From contig DBCR01000057.1 in assembly GCA_002293125.1 (NCBI GenBank), positions 1 through 27,407 on the forward strand: 27,407 bases of DNA. The letters run 5' to 3'. A model generated the notes under the pieces. It did not search any database. It was given only the letters and a program-made list of their open reading frames with translations, and had not been told where the DNA came from. Every line of letters begins with the position of its first letter. Within the stretch, counting starts at the first letter, position 1. Of this stretch, positions 6,260-13,981 are shown piece by piece. Both the position numbers and the translations under genes were made by a program. This stretch comes from Opitutia bacterium UBA953. Its GTDB lineage: Bacteria; Verrucomicrobiota; Verrucomicrobiia; Opitutales; UBA953.

Positions 6260-8877
6260 CGGAGAGCCGCAGATTTGATCAACTGCGTGTAGAACGGTGT
6301 GACGTAAGGAAGGGCGACGTTCTTGAAGTCGCTGTGCAGCCATCGCCCCGCCAGCCGCGTGGCGTCGTGGCCCTCGGTCGGCCACCTGCCGGGGTCGGTA
6401 CGGCCGAGGCTCTCCAGGTTAAAATTTACGACTTGGGCGCCGGAGCCCGTCGGGGGTACCGGTACGGCGCCAGCGGCGAAAGTTATCGCTGGGATTGCTC
6501 GGGCGAGGAGGTCGTACCGCATGTTGGAGCAATCCAGGATAGGCGAGGGTGCAAGCAGGCGGGGGCCGCGCAGGCAACCTTCGTAGAGCGGTCGGAAGAA
6601 TGGGTCCTGGGTCAGTTGGGCCGACGTGATGCGACTGGCCGTTATCGGATCCATCCGCTCGTAGTATCCCCCTGTGCTCTTGGTCGGCCCGTTGGGCACG
6701 TAGCGACCCCGCCATGCCGGATTAAAGCCCCACCCGCCTTGGGTTCTTTCCATGGCTACCGCTGCGATGGACCTGCTCCATCCTACGCCTTTGAGCAGCT
6801 CTTGGGTTTTCCAGGCGCCATAGTCGATGGCACGGCCAGACCAGAGGGTCGCGAGGACTGAGGCGGAGACCATGCTGCTTGGGGAGTTGGTGACGTCTTC
6901 TCCCGGTGAATAGAAATTCGTGGCGATGCCGAGCGTCCGCACGCGCGCGAAGCAATGCTCCCAGGTGATGGTGCGTCGAAAGTCGCCGGGCGCGAAGAGA
7001 TTGGCCCAGTCGGCGGCATAGAGTTTACGCGCGTAGGGCCGCCAATATTCTTCGGTCATCTCAACGGCCTGCGGCTGGGCGTTATTTCTCCCAGCGAGTG
7101 CTTCGATTGGAAGCGCAGCATTGAGTAGAAAATAGTGCGCCGGGGTGAAGCCCGCTTGCACTGCTTGGCTGGCGACAACGTTGCCCAGACTATGTCCGAT
7201 AAGGAGCGTGCGAGAGGCATCAAGGAAGCCCAGCGCCTTCGGCACCTCATCCCCGGTCTGAAACGCGTGGTACACCGCCTTGTGGTAATCCAGCCCGGTG
7301 TCGCCGTTCCAGGTGACGCCGACGAACCGCGATTTGCTGCCGAGGACATGAAGGCGTTTGAAAGTTTCGGCATGCCAGCCGCGCGCGCTGTCGGCTGGCA
7401 CGTTGTAACCATGAATCAGCACCACCCACCGGCCATTGGTCTCGGTGTCGGGCAGGCCCGTGGGCTCGCCGATCTGTTGCGGCCGGGCGATCTTTTTGAC
7501 CAAGGCGGGGCGCCCAGAGTAATCGCAGGGTACGCGGGTAAGGTTCACATGCCGGTACATTGTCTCGACAGAAACGATCGTCATGGGCTGTTCGATGGTC
7601 GCGACGATCTTTTCGGATTTTCGTATCTCAAGTTGCAAGGGCCTCCGGCTGGCTTTGGCGCCCTCCATGAGGATGACGCCATGTCCGAAGGCGGTGATAC
7701 GGTTGATGAATGAAGACGGAATCTCGATGCGGCCATCGGCGTCAGATTCGAGGATTTCTGCCGACGCAACATCGCCATCCAGCCTAGGACCAAAGACCTT
7801 CAGGTTTACGTCGCGGTGAATGGCCCCCACCTCCGAAGGCGATAGGCTGGTCAGAGCGACTTGGATGGCCCGCTCGGGGTGGGTTACATAGTAACGGAAT
7901 CCATCGGACGGACGAAGTAGTCCGGTGATGTGCGACAGCTTTAGGTTGATGGGCAGGAAGTCGACGAGATCGCTCATGCCATCGATGCCTGCATGCGTGA
8001 AGTCAGCTTGACCCGAAGGTCGTCCGGGCACATCAGAACGCTTCTGGTATCCTCCTTGGTCATCATCGTCATTGATCCAATGGCGGATCGGCTTACCGCC
8101 TGCCGGCCTCTCGTTGCCGCCGATGGTTCCGTCGCGATCGACATCGGCCTCGAGACCCACCGGCGCGGCTATGAAATCGGCCAGCGAATAATCCAGATTC
8201 CCATCTCCTTCCGGAATGAGGCTCAGTGTGAGCAACCTTCCCTCGTCGTCTGGCTGCAGTGAGAAGGGTAAGCCCACGTAGCGCCATTCGGTATCCACTG
8301 GTACGGGCGTCTTCCATTCGGCGAGCGTCCTCCCGTCATCACTCCGGACGGAAACAGTGTAACGTTGTTCAATCCCCAGCGGGTTCCAGCGCACGTGATG
8401 ACGCCAGATGAGCAAGAACGAGCCGGCTTTAAGGTCTGACCGGATTACTTCGGCGGCAAGGTTAGGGTTGTTCCCTCCTAGGTAGAAGTAGCGCAAGGAG
8501 AAGGTGGCTATCTCTCTACGGGCGACGGGGGTGCTGGTCGTTGCCCCTTGTCGTCTCGATGCCAGTAGTTCTTGAACCTTTAATCGTAGCGCAGGATTGG
8601 AGGGAAGGGCGTCGTAGCCCTCGGTGGTAAATTCTTTCGGGTAGTCAAGGGAATCGCACGGGTCTGTCCCCTGGATGGTTTCGATAAGATCATCCCAGCC
8701 ATCGCCATCCGTATCGGTGTCGTCGGGATTAGTGCCGAGCAGCAGCTCCATTTCGTCATCAAGCCCATCCTCGTCGGTGTCCGCTTCGATGGAGACAAAG
8801 ACATTTGTGCTGGCCCGGAAAGCCCCTGGGCAGAGGCACGTGGACAGGATGAATAAAAGGCCGAGACGAATAAGCAT
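6256..8877 (-). CDS. Secreted alpha/beta-hydrolase (lipase/esterase-like) with calcium-binding repeats
   Basis: The 873-residue product has a signal peptide (about 1-22). Two Asp-rich repeats, DTDEDGLDD (33-41) and DTDTDGDGWDD (53-63), follow, of the thrombospondin-type-3/EF-hand-like kind that bind calcium. A third acidic site is DVDRDGTIGGNE (245-256). The C-terminal half has an alpha/beta-hydrolase core: VVLIHGYN (485-492) as the oxyanion strand, LLIGHSLGN (558-566) with S563 as nucleophile, D661 in SPGEDV as a candidate acid and H848 in WLHSDF as a candidate histidine. The size and repeats suggest an exported or surface-bound esterase; the substrate is unknown. ATG 8877 is preceded by AGGA at a reasonable spacing and by a hairpin. 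The frame continues upstream to 9237 without a signal peptide, so that extension was rejected. Confidence 0.8.
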   Translation of the reverse strand: MLIRLGLLFILSTCLCPGAFRASTNVFVSIEADTDEDGLDDEMELLLGTNPDDTDTDGDGWDDLIETIQGTDPCDSLDYPKEFTTEGYDALPSNPALRLKVQELLASRRQGATTSTPVARREIATFSLRYFYLGGNNPNLAAEVIRSDLKAGSFLLIWRHHVRWNPLGIEQRYTVSVRSDDGRTLAEWKTPVPVDTEWRYVGLPFSLQPDDEGRLLTLSLIPEGDGNLDYSLADFIAAPVGLEADVDRDGTIGGNERPAGGKPIRHWINDDDDQGGYQKRSDVPGRPSGQADFTHAGIDGMSDLVDFLPINLKLSHITGLLRPSDGFRYYVTHPERAIQVALTSLSPSEVGAIHRDVNLKVFGPRLDGDVASAEILESDADGRIEIPSSFINRITAFGHGVILMEGAKASRRPLQLEIRKSEKIVATIEQPMTIVSVETMYRHVNLTRVPCDYSGRPALVKKIARPQQIGEPTGLPDTETNGRWVVLIHGYNVPADSARGWHAETFKRLHVLGSKSRFVGVTWNGDTGLDYHKAVYHAFQTGDEVPKALGFLDASRTLLIGHSLGNVVASQAVQAGFTPAHYFLLNAALPIEALAGRNNAQPQAVEMTEEYWRPYARKLYAADWANLFAPGDFRRTITWEHCFARVRTLGIATNFYSPGEDVTNSPSSMVSASVLATLWSGRAIDYGAWKTQELLKGVGWSRSIAAVAMERTQGGWGFNPAWRGRYVPNGPTKSTGGYYERMDPITASRITSAQLTQDPFFRPLYEGCLRGPRLLAPSPILDCSNMRYDLLARAIPAITFAAGAVPVPPTGSGAQVVNFNLESLGRTDPGRWPTEGHDATRLAGRWLHSDFKNVALPYVTPFYTQLIKSAALR

Positions 8878-8900
8878 GGCTCGTCCTAGACTAACGAGCC
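8878..8900 (-). promoter_or_regulatory. Hairpin abutting the start codon of the secreted hydrolase
   Basis: GGCTCGT (8878-8884) and ACGAGCC (8894-8900) are exact complements around a 9-base loop. On the minus strand the 3' arm ends at the base before ATG 8877, and the likely Shine-Dalgarno AGGA straddles the loop and the arm. The hairpin could hide the ribosome binding site. Confidence 0.6.
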
Positions 8901-9070
8901 GGACGAAAAAACAATGAGCGGCGTATGGGGATTTTATGATGAGTAAAGCGCTTGGGTAGGCTGCGGGGGGAGTCCGGGCTTGGCTATATGTCCGCGACCT
9001 GTCGTTTAAAGTCCGGGGAAAGTGATAGGGTCGGTTGACCCCGCAACCGCAGGGGTTATCTGGTGTCTGT

Positions 9071-11611
9071 ATGCGTATGCCCCGCCGCACCTTTTCCTTG
9101 GCCGCCCTATGCCTGGCGGCCGCCGCGTGCGCGCAGGTCGGCGATAAGGCCGGTGAGCCGCAGGTTCCGATCGTGCCGGCGAACCTGATCCCGCCTTCGC
9201 CCCCGCTCACGGCCGAGGAAGCGCTCCGCAGTTTCAAGGTCGCCCCGGGCTATCGCATCGAGCTCGTCGCCGAGGCCCCGCTGGTCCGCCACCCGACGGT
9301 GCTGCAGTTCGGCCCTGACGGTCGCCTCTGGGTCGTCGAGATGACGGGCTACATGGAGAACTTCGACGGGACGACGGAAGACCAGGCGAAGGGTTCGGTG
9401 GTCGTCCTGGAGGATACAGATGGCGATGGCCGCATGGACAAGCGTACGGTCTTCCTCGATAACATCATCCTGCCCCGCGCGCTCATCCTTCATCGCGACG
9501 GCGCCCTCATCGGCGCCCCGCCGCATCTCTGGTTCTGCCGCGATACGAACGGCGATGGCAAGGCCGACGAGAAAATCGAGGTCGCGACGGACTTCGGCGT
9601 ACGCGTCGACCCGGCCCGCCCGCAGCTCGCCAATCCCGAGCGCGCTCCGAACGCGCTGCTGTGGGGTCACGACGGTTGGCTCTACGTCGGCGCCTACACG
9701 GCGCGTTTCAAGTTCGACGACGGTAAGTGGGTCCGTGCCGCGAGCAACTTCCGTGGGCAGTGGGGCTTGGCACAAGACGACTTCGGCCGCCTGTATTCCA
9801 ATAACAACAGCGACCTCCTGCGCGTCGACGTCGTCAACTCCGGCTACCTGCTGCGCAATCCCGCCCTGGGGCGTAGCACCGGCCTCAACACCAAGGCCGC
9901 AGCGGAGCAGCTCGTCTGGCCTAACCGCGTCAACCCGGGCATCAACCGCGGCTACCGGACCGAGATGCTTCGCGACTTCAAACTCAAGGAGTGCACCGCA
10001 GCTTGTGGCCCGTGGATCTATCGTTCGGATCTCTTTCCGGCCGATGCCTATGGTAACGCGTTCATCTGCGAGCCGGCGGGCAATCTCGTGAAGCGACTGG
10101 TGCTCAATCCCGACAAGGGCTTGGTCAAGGGTACGCCGTTCTATGATCAGCAGGAGTTCGTCGCCTCGACCGACGAGCGCTTCCGCCCCGTCAACGCGCT
10201 CACCGGACCCGAAGGCGCCCTCTACCTCGTGGACATGCATCATGGCGTGATCCAACACCGCATCTCGCTCACGACCTACCTGCGCAAGCAGGGTGAAGAC
10301 CGCGGCCTCATTGCGCCCCTCCACCTCGGCCGCCTCTGGCGCGTCGTCCCCGAAGGCCACAAGACCATGGCGCTGAAGGGCCTAGCCGGACTCCAGCCCG
10401 CCGAACTCATCACCGAACTCGGTAGCGGCAACGAATGGCGCCGCGAGACCGCGCAGCGCCTGCTCGTCGAGAGCGGTGACCAGTCCCTCGCCGCCGCGCT
10501 GACCGCCTTCGGACTCAAGGCCGCCACGCCCATGGGCCGCGTGCATGCGCTTTGGACTCAGCACGGACTTAAGGTCACCGACTGGGCGCTCGTCTCGGCT
10601 GGATTGGCCGACACCGATCCGCGCGTCCGTGCCGCCGCTCTGCGCGTCTCAGAAGGCCTTGTCGCCGGCCCGCATCGCGCTGAGGTCATCGCCCGCTGGA
10701 CCGCACTCGCCGCGAGTGAAGCCGTCCCCGAGGTGCAGCTGCAGCTCGTCCTGACCATGGGCGAAGCCAAGGACCTCGCCGTGGACCTCGTCGCCGCCGC
10801 GCTCGCGCACCGCGCCGCGGAGCACATCGCCATCCAGGATGGTTTCATCAGCGGCCTCGCTGGCCGGGAGCTCGAGAACTTCGCCGCGGTGCTCAAGCAG
10901 CCCGCCGCCTATTCGAAGACCTTGCCCGCCGCGCTGCTGCGCTGCGTCTTCTCTGAGCGTAAGCCGGAACGCATCGAGCAGGCCCTCGCCATCATCGCCT
11001 CGCTGCCGCTGCGGTCGCAGCAGTTGACTTTGCTCGGTTCGCTGACCGCGCACCCGACCGTCACCGCCAAGCGCCCGATCAAGTTGGCCGCCGAGCCGGC
11101 TTCGCTGGCTAAGCTTTCCAAGAGCAAGGACGCCGCGATGGTGAAGGCTCTCGCCTGGTTCAAGAGTACCGTCGTCTGGCCGGGCAAGCCCGGCGTCATC
11201 GTCCCCACCGTGAAGGCCCTCACTAATGAGCAGCAGCTGCTCTTCGATTCCGGCAAGCAGACCTACGCCGGCCTGTGTGCCGCGTGCCATCAGCCGACCG
11301 GTAAAGGCCTCGAGGGACTGGCTCCTCCGCTGGCTGAATCAGAATGGGTGCTGGGTGACCCCGAGCGTATCGTGAAGGTCATTATGCATGGCCTGCGTGG
11401 TCCCATTAAGGTGAAGGGAATCAGCTATTCTTACGACATGCCCGCCGCCGGTTTCCTGACCGATCAGCAGATCGCCGGCGTCCTGACCTACATCCGCCGG
11501 GAGTGGGACCACGAGGCCGCGCCCGTGCCCCTCGACCTCGTCCAGAAGATCCGCGCCGAGACCAAGGGCCGGACCGACGCGTGGACGGAGCCGGAGTTGC
11601 TGAAGAAATAA
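9071..11611 (+). CDS. PVC-type membrane-bound dehydrogenase with C-terminal cytochrome c domain
   Basis: An 846-residue exported protein of the kind common in Planctomycetes and Verrucomicrobia (TIGR02604-type N-terminal domain). The N-terminus MRMPRRTFSLAALCLAAAACA is a signal peptide, possibly a lipoprotein signal. Residues about 45-400 form a glucose/sorbosone-dehydrogenase-like propeller (ELVAEAPLVRHPTVLQFGPDGRLWVVEM) with Asp loops DTDGDG (115-120) and DTNGDG (158-163). The middle is helical and Ala/Leu-rich, like HEAT repeats. The C-terminus is a monohaem cytochrome c: CAACH at C736-H740, with M790 of YDMPAAGF as candidate distal ligand. It probably oxidises a sugar or alcohol in the periplasm; the substrate is unknown. 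ATG 9071 was chosen over the in-frame 9035; ATG 9077 is also possible. A symporter gene follows 164 bases downstream. Confidence 0.85.
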   Translation: MRMPRRTFSLAALCLAAAACAQVGDKAGEPQVPIVPANLIPPSPPLTAEEALRSFKVAPGYRIELVAEAPLVRHPTVLQFGPDGRLWVVEMTGYMENFDGTTEDQAKGSVVVLEDTDGDGRMDKRTVFLDNIILPRALILHRDGALIGAPPHLWFCRDTNGDGKADEKIEVATDFGVRVDPARPQLANPERAPNALLWGHDGWLYVGAYTARFKFDDGKWVRAASNFRGQWGLAQDDFGRLYSNNNSDLLRVDVVNSGYLLRNPALGRSTGLNTKAAAEQLVWPNRVNPGINRGYRTEMLRDFKLKECTAACGPWIYRSDLFPADAYGNAFICEPAGNLVKRLVLNPDKGLVKGTPFYDQQEFVASTDERFRPVNALTGPEGALYLVDMHHGVIQHRISLTTYLRKQGEDRGLIAPLHLGRLWRVVPEGHKTMALKGLAGLQPAELITELGSGNEWRRETAQRLLVESGDQSLAAALTAFGLKAATPMGRVHALWTQHGLKVTDWALVSAGLADTDPRVRAAALRVSEGLVAGPHRAEVIARWTALAASEAVPEVQLQLVLTMGEAKDLAVDLVAAALAHRAAEHIAIQDGFISGLAGRELENFAAVLKQPAAYSKTLPAALLRCVFSERKPERIEQALAIIASLPLRSQQLTLLGSLTAHPTVTAKRPIKLAAEPASLAKLSKSKDAAMVKALAWFKSTVVWPGKPGVIVPTVKALTNEQQLLFDSGKQTYAGLCAACHQPTGKGLEGLAPPLAESEWVLGDPERIVKVIMHGLRGPIKVKGISYSYDMPAAGFLTDQQIAGVLTYIRREWDHEAAPVPLDLVQKIRAETKGRTDAWTEPELLKK

Positions 11612-11612
11612 G

Positions 11613-11627
11613 CGCGGCTAAGCCGCG
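11613..11627 (+). terminator. Hairpin after the dehydrogenase/cytochrome stop
   Basis: CGCGGCT (11613-11619), single-base loop, AGCCGCG (11621-11627), starting two bases after the TAA. There is no T tract. A related hairpin with the same GCGAGGG flank occurs at 13711-13725, after the next gene. Confidence 0.5.
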
Positions 11628-11644
11628 AGGGCGCCGTCTCTCCG

Positions 11645-11680
11645 TCGGCCAACGGACGCGACGCAGTCGCGCCCCTACCT
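11645..11680 (+). repeat. CCCCTACCT-tailed hairpin repeat
   Basis: Stem CGCGAC (11657-11662), loop GCA, arm GTCGCG (11666-11671), tail CCCCTACCT (11672-11680). It is almost identical to 3015-3050, eight kilobases away, and lies in the 164-base gap between the dehydrogenase and symporter genes. Confidence 0.8.
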
Positions 11681-11736
11681 CAGGCCTAATGCTCCGAAGT
11701 GGTCATATCAGTAAAGGGAACGCGGTTGCCACGCAG

Positions 11737-11775
11737 GGCGGGGTGAAACAGAAGTAAGCAACCCCTTACCCCGCC
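11737..11775 (+). promoter_or_regulatory. Leader hairpin ending at the symporter start codon
   Basis: GGCGGGGT (11737-11744) is perfectly complementary to ACCCCGCC (11768-11775), whose last base touches ATG 11776. One wobble and one A-T pair extend the stem to ten. A second ACCCC (11761-11765) can pair with the same GGGGT, giving an alternative fold. There is no Shine-Dalgarno nearby. Confidence 0.6.
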
Positions 11776-13665
11776 ATGCATATTACCTGGATTGATTGGG
11801 TCATCGTCGTCGCTTCGATCCTGATCTGCTTCGTCCCCGCGCTCTTCCTCGCCAAGCGCTCGAGCGGCAGCACCGCCGAGTTCTTCGCCTCCGGTCGCTC
11901 GGTGCCGTGGTGGCTTGCCGGCCTCTCGATGGTCGCGACCACCTTCTCGTCCGACACCCCGAATTGGGTGACCGAGCAGGTCCGCAAATACGGCGTCGCC
12001 GGCAACTGGCAGTGGTGGGCCTTCGTGCTGACTGGTGTCGCCACCGTCTTCTTCTTCGCCCGCCTGTGGCGCCGCTCGGGCGTCATGACCGACCTCGAGT
12101 TCTACGAGCATCGCTACTCCGGTACCGCCGCCTCGGTCGTGCGCGGTTTCCGCGCCCTCTATCTCGGGTTATTCTTCAATTGCTTCATCATGGGCATGGT
12201 GACCTTGGCTGCCTGCAAGATCGCCAACATCCTCTTCGGCATGCCTGCCTGGCAGACCATCGTCGTCTGCGGGATCCTGAACGTCGTCTTCGCCGCGCAC
12301 TCCGGCCTCTGGGGTGTGCTGGTCATCGATATGATCCAGTTCTTCATCAAGATGACCGCCGTCTTCGCCGCGGCTTGGTTCTCGCTGGTCGAGGTCGGCC
12401 GCCGTCTGGCCGGCGATGCCAGTGGCTGGACTGGTCTGAAGTTGCTCGTAGAAAAACTTTCCACCCAGCAGGTCGTCACGACCGACGGCGTGCCGGTGAT
12501 GTCGGTGTCGGACGGCAAGGGGCAACCGATCTTGGACATGCTGCCGAACTTCACGATGTCGGAGCTGGCGTTGATGATCTTCATCCTGCCGATCGCCATC
12601 AGCTGGTGGGCCAACTGGTACCCCGGCGCCGAGCCCGGCGGTGGTTCGTACATCGCGCAGCGCATGCTGGCTTCGAAGTCGGAGAAGGATTCCCTCGGCG
12701 GCACGCTCTTCTTCAACGTCGCCCACTACGTCCTGCGTCCTTGGCCGTGGATCATCACCGCGCTGTGTTCTATCATCGTCTACCCTGACCTCGCGGCGAT
12801 CAAGTCGGCCTTCCCGAACGCCGACCCCGCGCTCATCGGCCACGACTCCGCTTTCCCGGCGATGCTTATGTTCCTGCCCGTCGGCTTCGTGGGCCTGATG
12901 ATCGGCGGCCTCATCGCCGCGAATTCCTCGACCATCCTCACGCACCTCAACTGGGGTTCTTCGTACCTCGTCCACGACTTCTACCGCCGCTTCATGAAGA
13001 AGGACGCCAGCGAGGCGCACTACGTGAACGTCGGTCGCCTTTCGACCTTGCTCCTGTATGTCGTCGCCGCGGTGCTCAGCCTTTATATGACCTCGGCCCA
13101 GCAGGCCTTCCAAGTCCTGCTCTCCATCGGCGCGGGTACCGGCCTGCTCTATATCGCGCGTTGGTTCTGGTGGCGCGTCTCCGCTTGGTGCGAGGTCGTC
13201 GCCATGGTGATGTCGCTCGTGACCTCGGTGGCCGTACCGTTCTTCATGCCACACGCGGACTTCGCGACCACGACCATCATCCAGGTCGGCCTGACCACGC
13301 TCTCGTGGCTCATCACCGCGTATGCCGGCCCGCAGACGGACCGCGCGACGCTCATCAGCTTCTGCCAGAAGGTGAAGCCCGCGGGTCCCGGTTGGACGGA
13401 TATTCGCGCTGCGGCGGGCATCAGCGACACCGAGATCGCTCAGGAGAACCGCATCGGCTCCGCCTTCGTCGGCTGGATCGCCGGGTGCGCGCTGATCTGG
13501 GCTTCGCTCTTCGCCATCGGCAACTTCCTCTATTCGTCGGGAGATCCCAAGCGCCTCACCATGGCCTGGGTGCTCACCGCCGTCACGGTTGTGAGCGGCT
13601 TCGTGCTCCTCAAGGTCACCCAGCAGCTCTGGGCGGATAGTACGGCGGCAGAGAAGCGGGCGTAA
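11776..13665 (+). CDS. Sodium:solute symporter (SSS family)
   Basis: A 629-residue inner-membrane protein with about 13-14 hydrophobic segments. The N-terminus ITWIDWVIVVASILICFVPA, then AEFFASGRSVPWWLAGLSMVATTFSSDTPNWV, is the characteristic opening of the SSS family (first helix, then a GR...PWW...GLSM stretch and the unwound second helix), which includes SGLT and PutP. The length is typical of the sugar-type SGLT branch. Substrate is not predictable; the preceding sugar-dehydrogenase-like gene and the following galM make a sugar plausible (inference). ATG 11776 lies directly after a leader hairpin in a C-rich leader. The stop codon lies in a hairpin loop at 13656-13673. It may be transcribed with the dehydrogenase upstream, although the 164-base gap contains hairpins. 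Confidence 0.88.
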   Translation: MHITWIDWVIVVASILICFVPALFLAKRSSGSTAEFFASGRSVPWWLAGLSMVATTFSSDTPNWVTEQVRKYGVAGNWQWWAFVLTGVATVFFFARLWRRSGVMTDLEFYEHRYSGTAASVVRGFRALYLGLFFNCFIMGMVTLAACKIANILFGMPAWQTIVVCGILNVVFAAHSGLWGVLVIDMIQFFIKMTAVFAAAWFSLVEVGRRLAGDASGWTGLKLLVEKLSTQQVVTTDGVPVMSVSDGKGQPILDMLPNFTMSELALMIFILPIAISWWANWYPGAEPGGGSYIAQRMLASKSEKDSLGGTLFFNVAHYVLRPWPWIITALCSIIVYPDLAAIKSAFPNADPALIGHDSAFPAMLMFLPVGFVGLMIGGLIAANSSTILTHLNWGSSYLVHDFYRRFMKKDASEAHYVNVGRLSTLLLYVVAAVLSLYMTSAQQAFQVLLSIGAGTGLLYIARWFWWRVSAWCEVVAMVMSLVTSVAVPFFMPHADFATTTIIQVGLTTLSWLITAYAGPQTDRATLISFCQKVKPAGPGWTDIRAAAGISDTEIAQENRIGSAFVGWIAGCALIWASLFAIGNFLYSSGDPKRLTMAWVLTAVTVVSGFVLLKVTQQLWADSTAAEKRA

Positions 13666-13673
13666 GCGCCCGC
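13656..13673 (+). other. Hairpin with the symporter stop codon in its loop
   Basis: GCGGGCG (13656-13662) and CGCCCGC (13667-13673) are exact complements; the 4-base loop TAAG contains the stop TAA (13663-13665). The GGGG after the arm starts a post-stop element. Confidence 0.75.
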
Positions 13674-13709
13674 GGGGAAATGCTGGCACGGTGAACCGCT
13701 GCGAAGCAG
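13671..13709 (+). repeat. Post-stop element, copy 2 (after the symporter)
   Basis: CGCGGGGAAATGCTGGCACG continues as GTGAACCGCTGCGAAGCAG. It matches copies 1, 3 and 4 and has the same sense orientation relative to the upstream gene. It opens the 306-base gap 13666-13971, which holds only repeats and hairpins. Confidence 0.75.
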
Positions 13710-13710
13710 G

Positions 13711-13725
13711 CGCGGCGAAGTCGCG
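13711..13725. repeat. Short hairpin with GAA loop
   Basis: CGCGGC (13711-13716), GAA, GTCGCG (13720-13725): one G-T wobble in a 6-bp stem. The AGGG flank and arm sequence match the hairpin at 11613-11627, so these appear to be two copies of one small unit. Confidence 0.5.
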
Positions 13726-13734
13726 AGGGGGTAT

Positions 13735-13873
13735 GCTGGCATGCTGCGAAGCAGAGGCATGTATTCCAGGTGGCGGGATTTGATATGCCGACCGCCATCC
13801 GCTAACACCTCTCCCGGGTAGGGCTGGCCATCCTTGGCCGGCCGCGGCCGAGCAGGGATGCTCGGCCCTACCT
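13735..13873 (+). repeat. Composite intergenic repeat, copy 1 (3' of galM)
   Basis: This unit contains GCTGGCATGCTGCGAAGCAG, then AGGCATGTATT, a GGTGGCGGG stretch, heptamers at 13788-13808, AACACCTCTCCC, and an inverted pair at 13816-13873. In the pair, GGTAGGGC (13817-13824) mirrors GCCCTACC (13865-13872), and the right half is a 9-bp hairpin (13846-13854 with 13859-13867) tailed by CTACCT. A second copy lies at 15189-15362 in the same orientation, so the copies are direct repeats around galM. Confidence 0.85.
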
Positions 13874-13890
13874 AGATGCAAAGGCAGATA

Positions 13891-13917
13891 GGACAGCACG
13901 TGGTGTTGCCCCTACCT
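13891..13917 (+). repeat. CCCCTACCT-tailed hairpin repeat, diverged variant
   Basis: GGA, then stem CAGCAC (13894-13899), loop GTG, arm GTGTTG (13903-13908), tail CCCCTACCT. The stem differs at several positions from the 3015 and 11645 copies, yet five pairs are Watson-Crick and one is a G-T wobble. Confidence 0.65.
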
Positions 13918-13927
13918 AATGCCATTA

Positions 13928-13963
13928 CTTCGCAGCCGTTCACCAGGTCAGCAGATCCCCGCG
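13928..13963 (-). repeat. Post-stop element, copy 3 (after galM)
   Basis: In the galM sense it reads CGCGGGGATCTGCTGACC, then TGGTGAACGGCTGCGAAG. It is a close match to copies 1 and 4 and begins just beyond the stop-codon hairpin of galM. Confidence 0.75.
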
Positions 13964-13964
13964 T

Positions 13965-13981
13965 CCGCGGATTATCCGCGG
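13965..13981 (-). other. Hairpin centred on the galM stop codon
   Basis: CCGCGGAT (13965-13972), one base, ATCCGCGG (13974-13981): an 8-bp perfect inverted repeat. The stop TAA (13972-13974 on the minus strand) is at its centre. This mirrors the arrangement at the symporter stop. Confidence 0.75.

Noticed and set aside
8901..9070. Sigma-70 promoters in the divergent region between the hydrolase and the dehydrogenase
   Set aside because: Several -35/-10-like words exist, but none has both good sequence and a 16-18 base spacing, so I could not support a call.
9107..10360. Long antisense frame opposite the PVC dehydrogenase gene
   Set aside because: No domain is visible. The plus-strand product has a signal peptide, propeller and CxxCH site, so this frame is a by-product of codon use.
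12169..13899. 576-codon open frame opposite the sodium:solute symporter
   Set aside because: The translation is rich in Arg, Asp, His and Glu without pattern, as expected from the complement of a membrane-protein gene, and it spans intergenic repeats.
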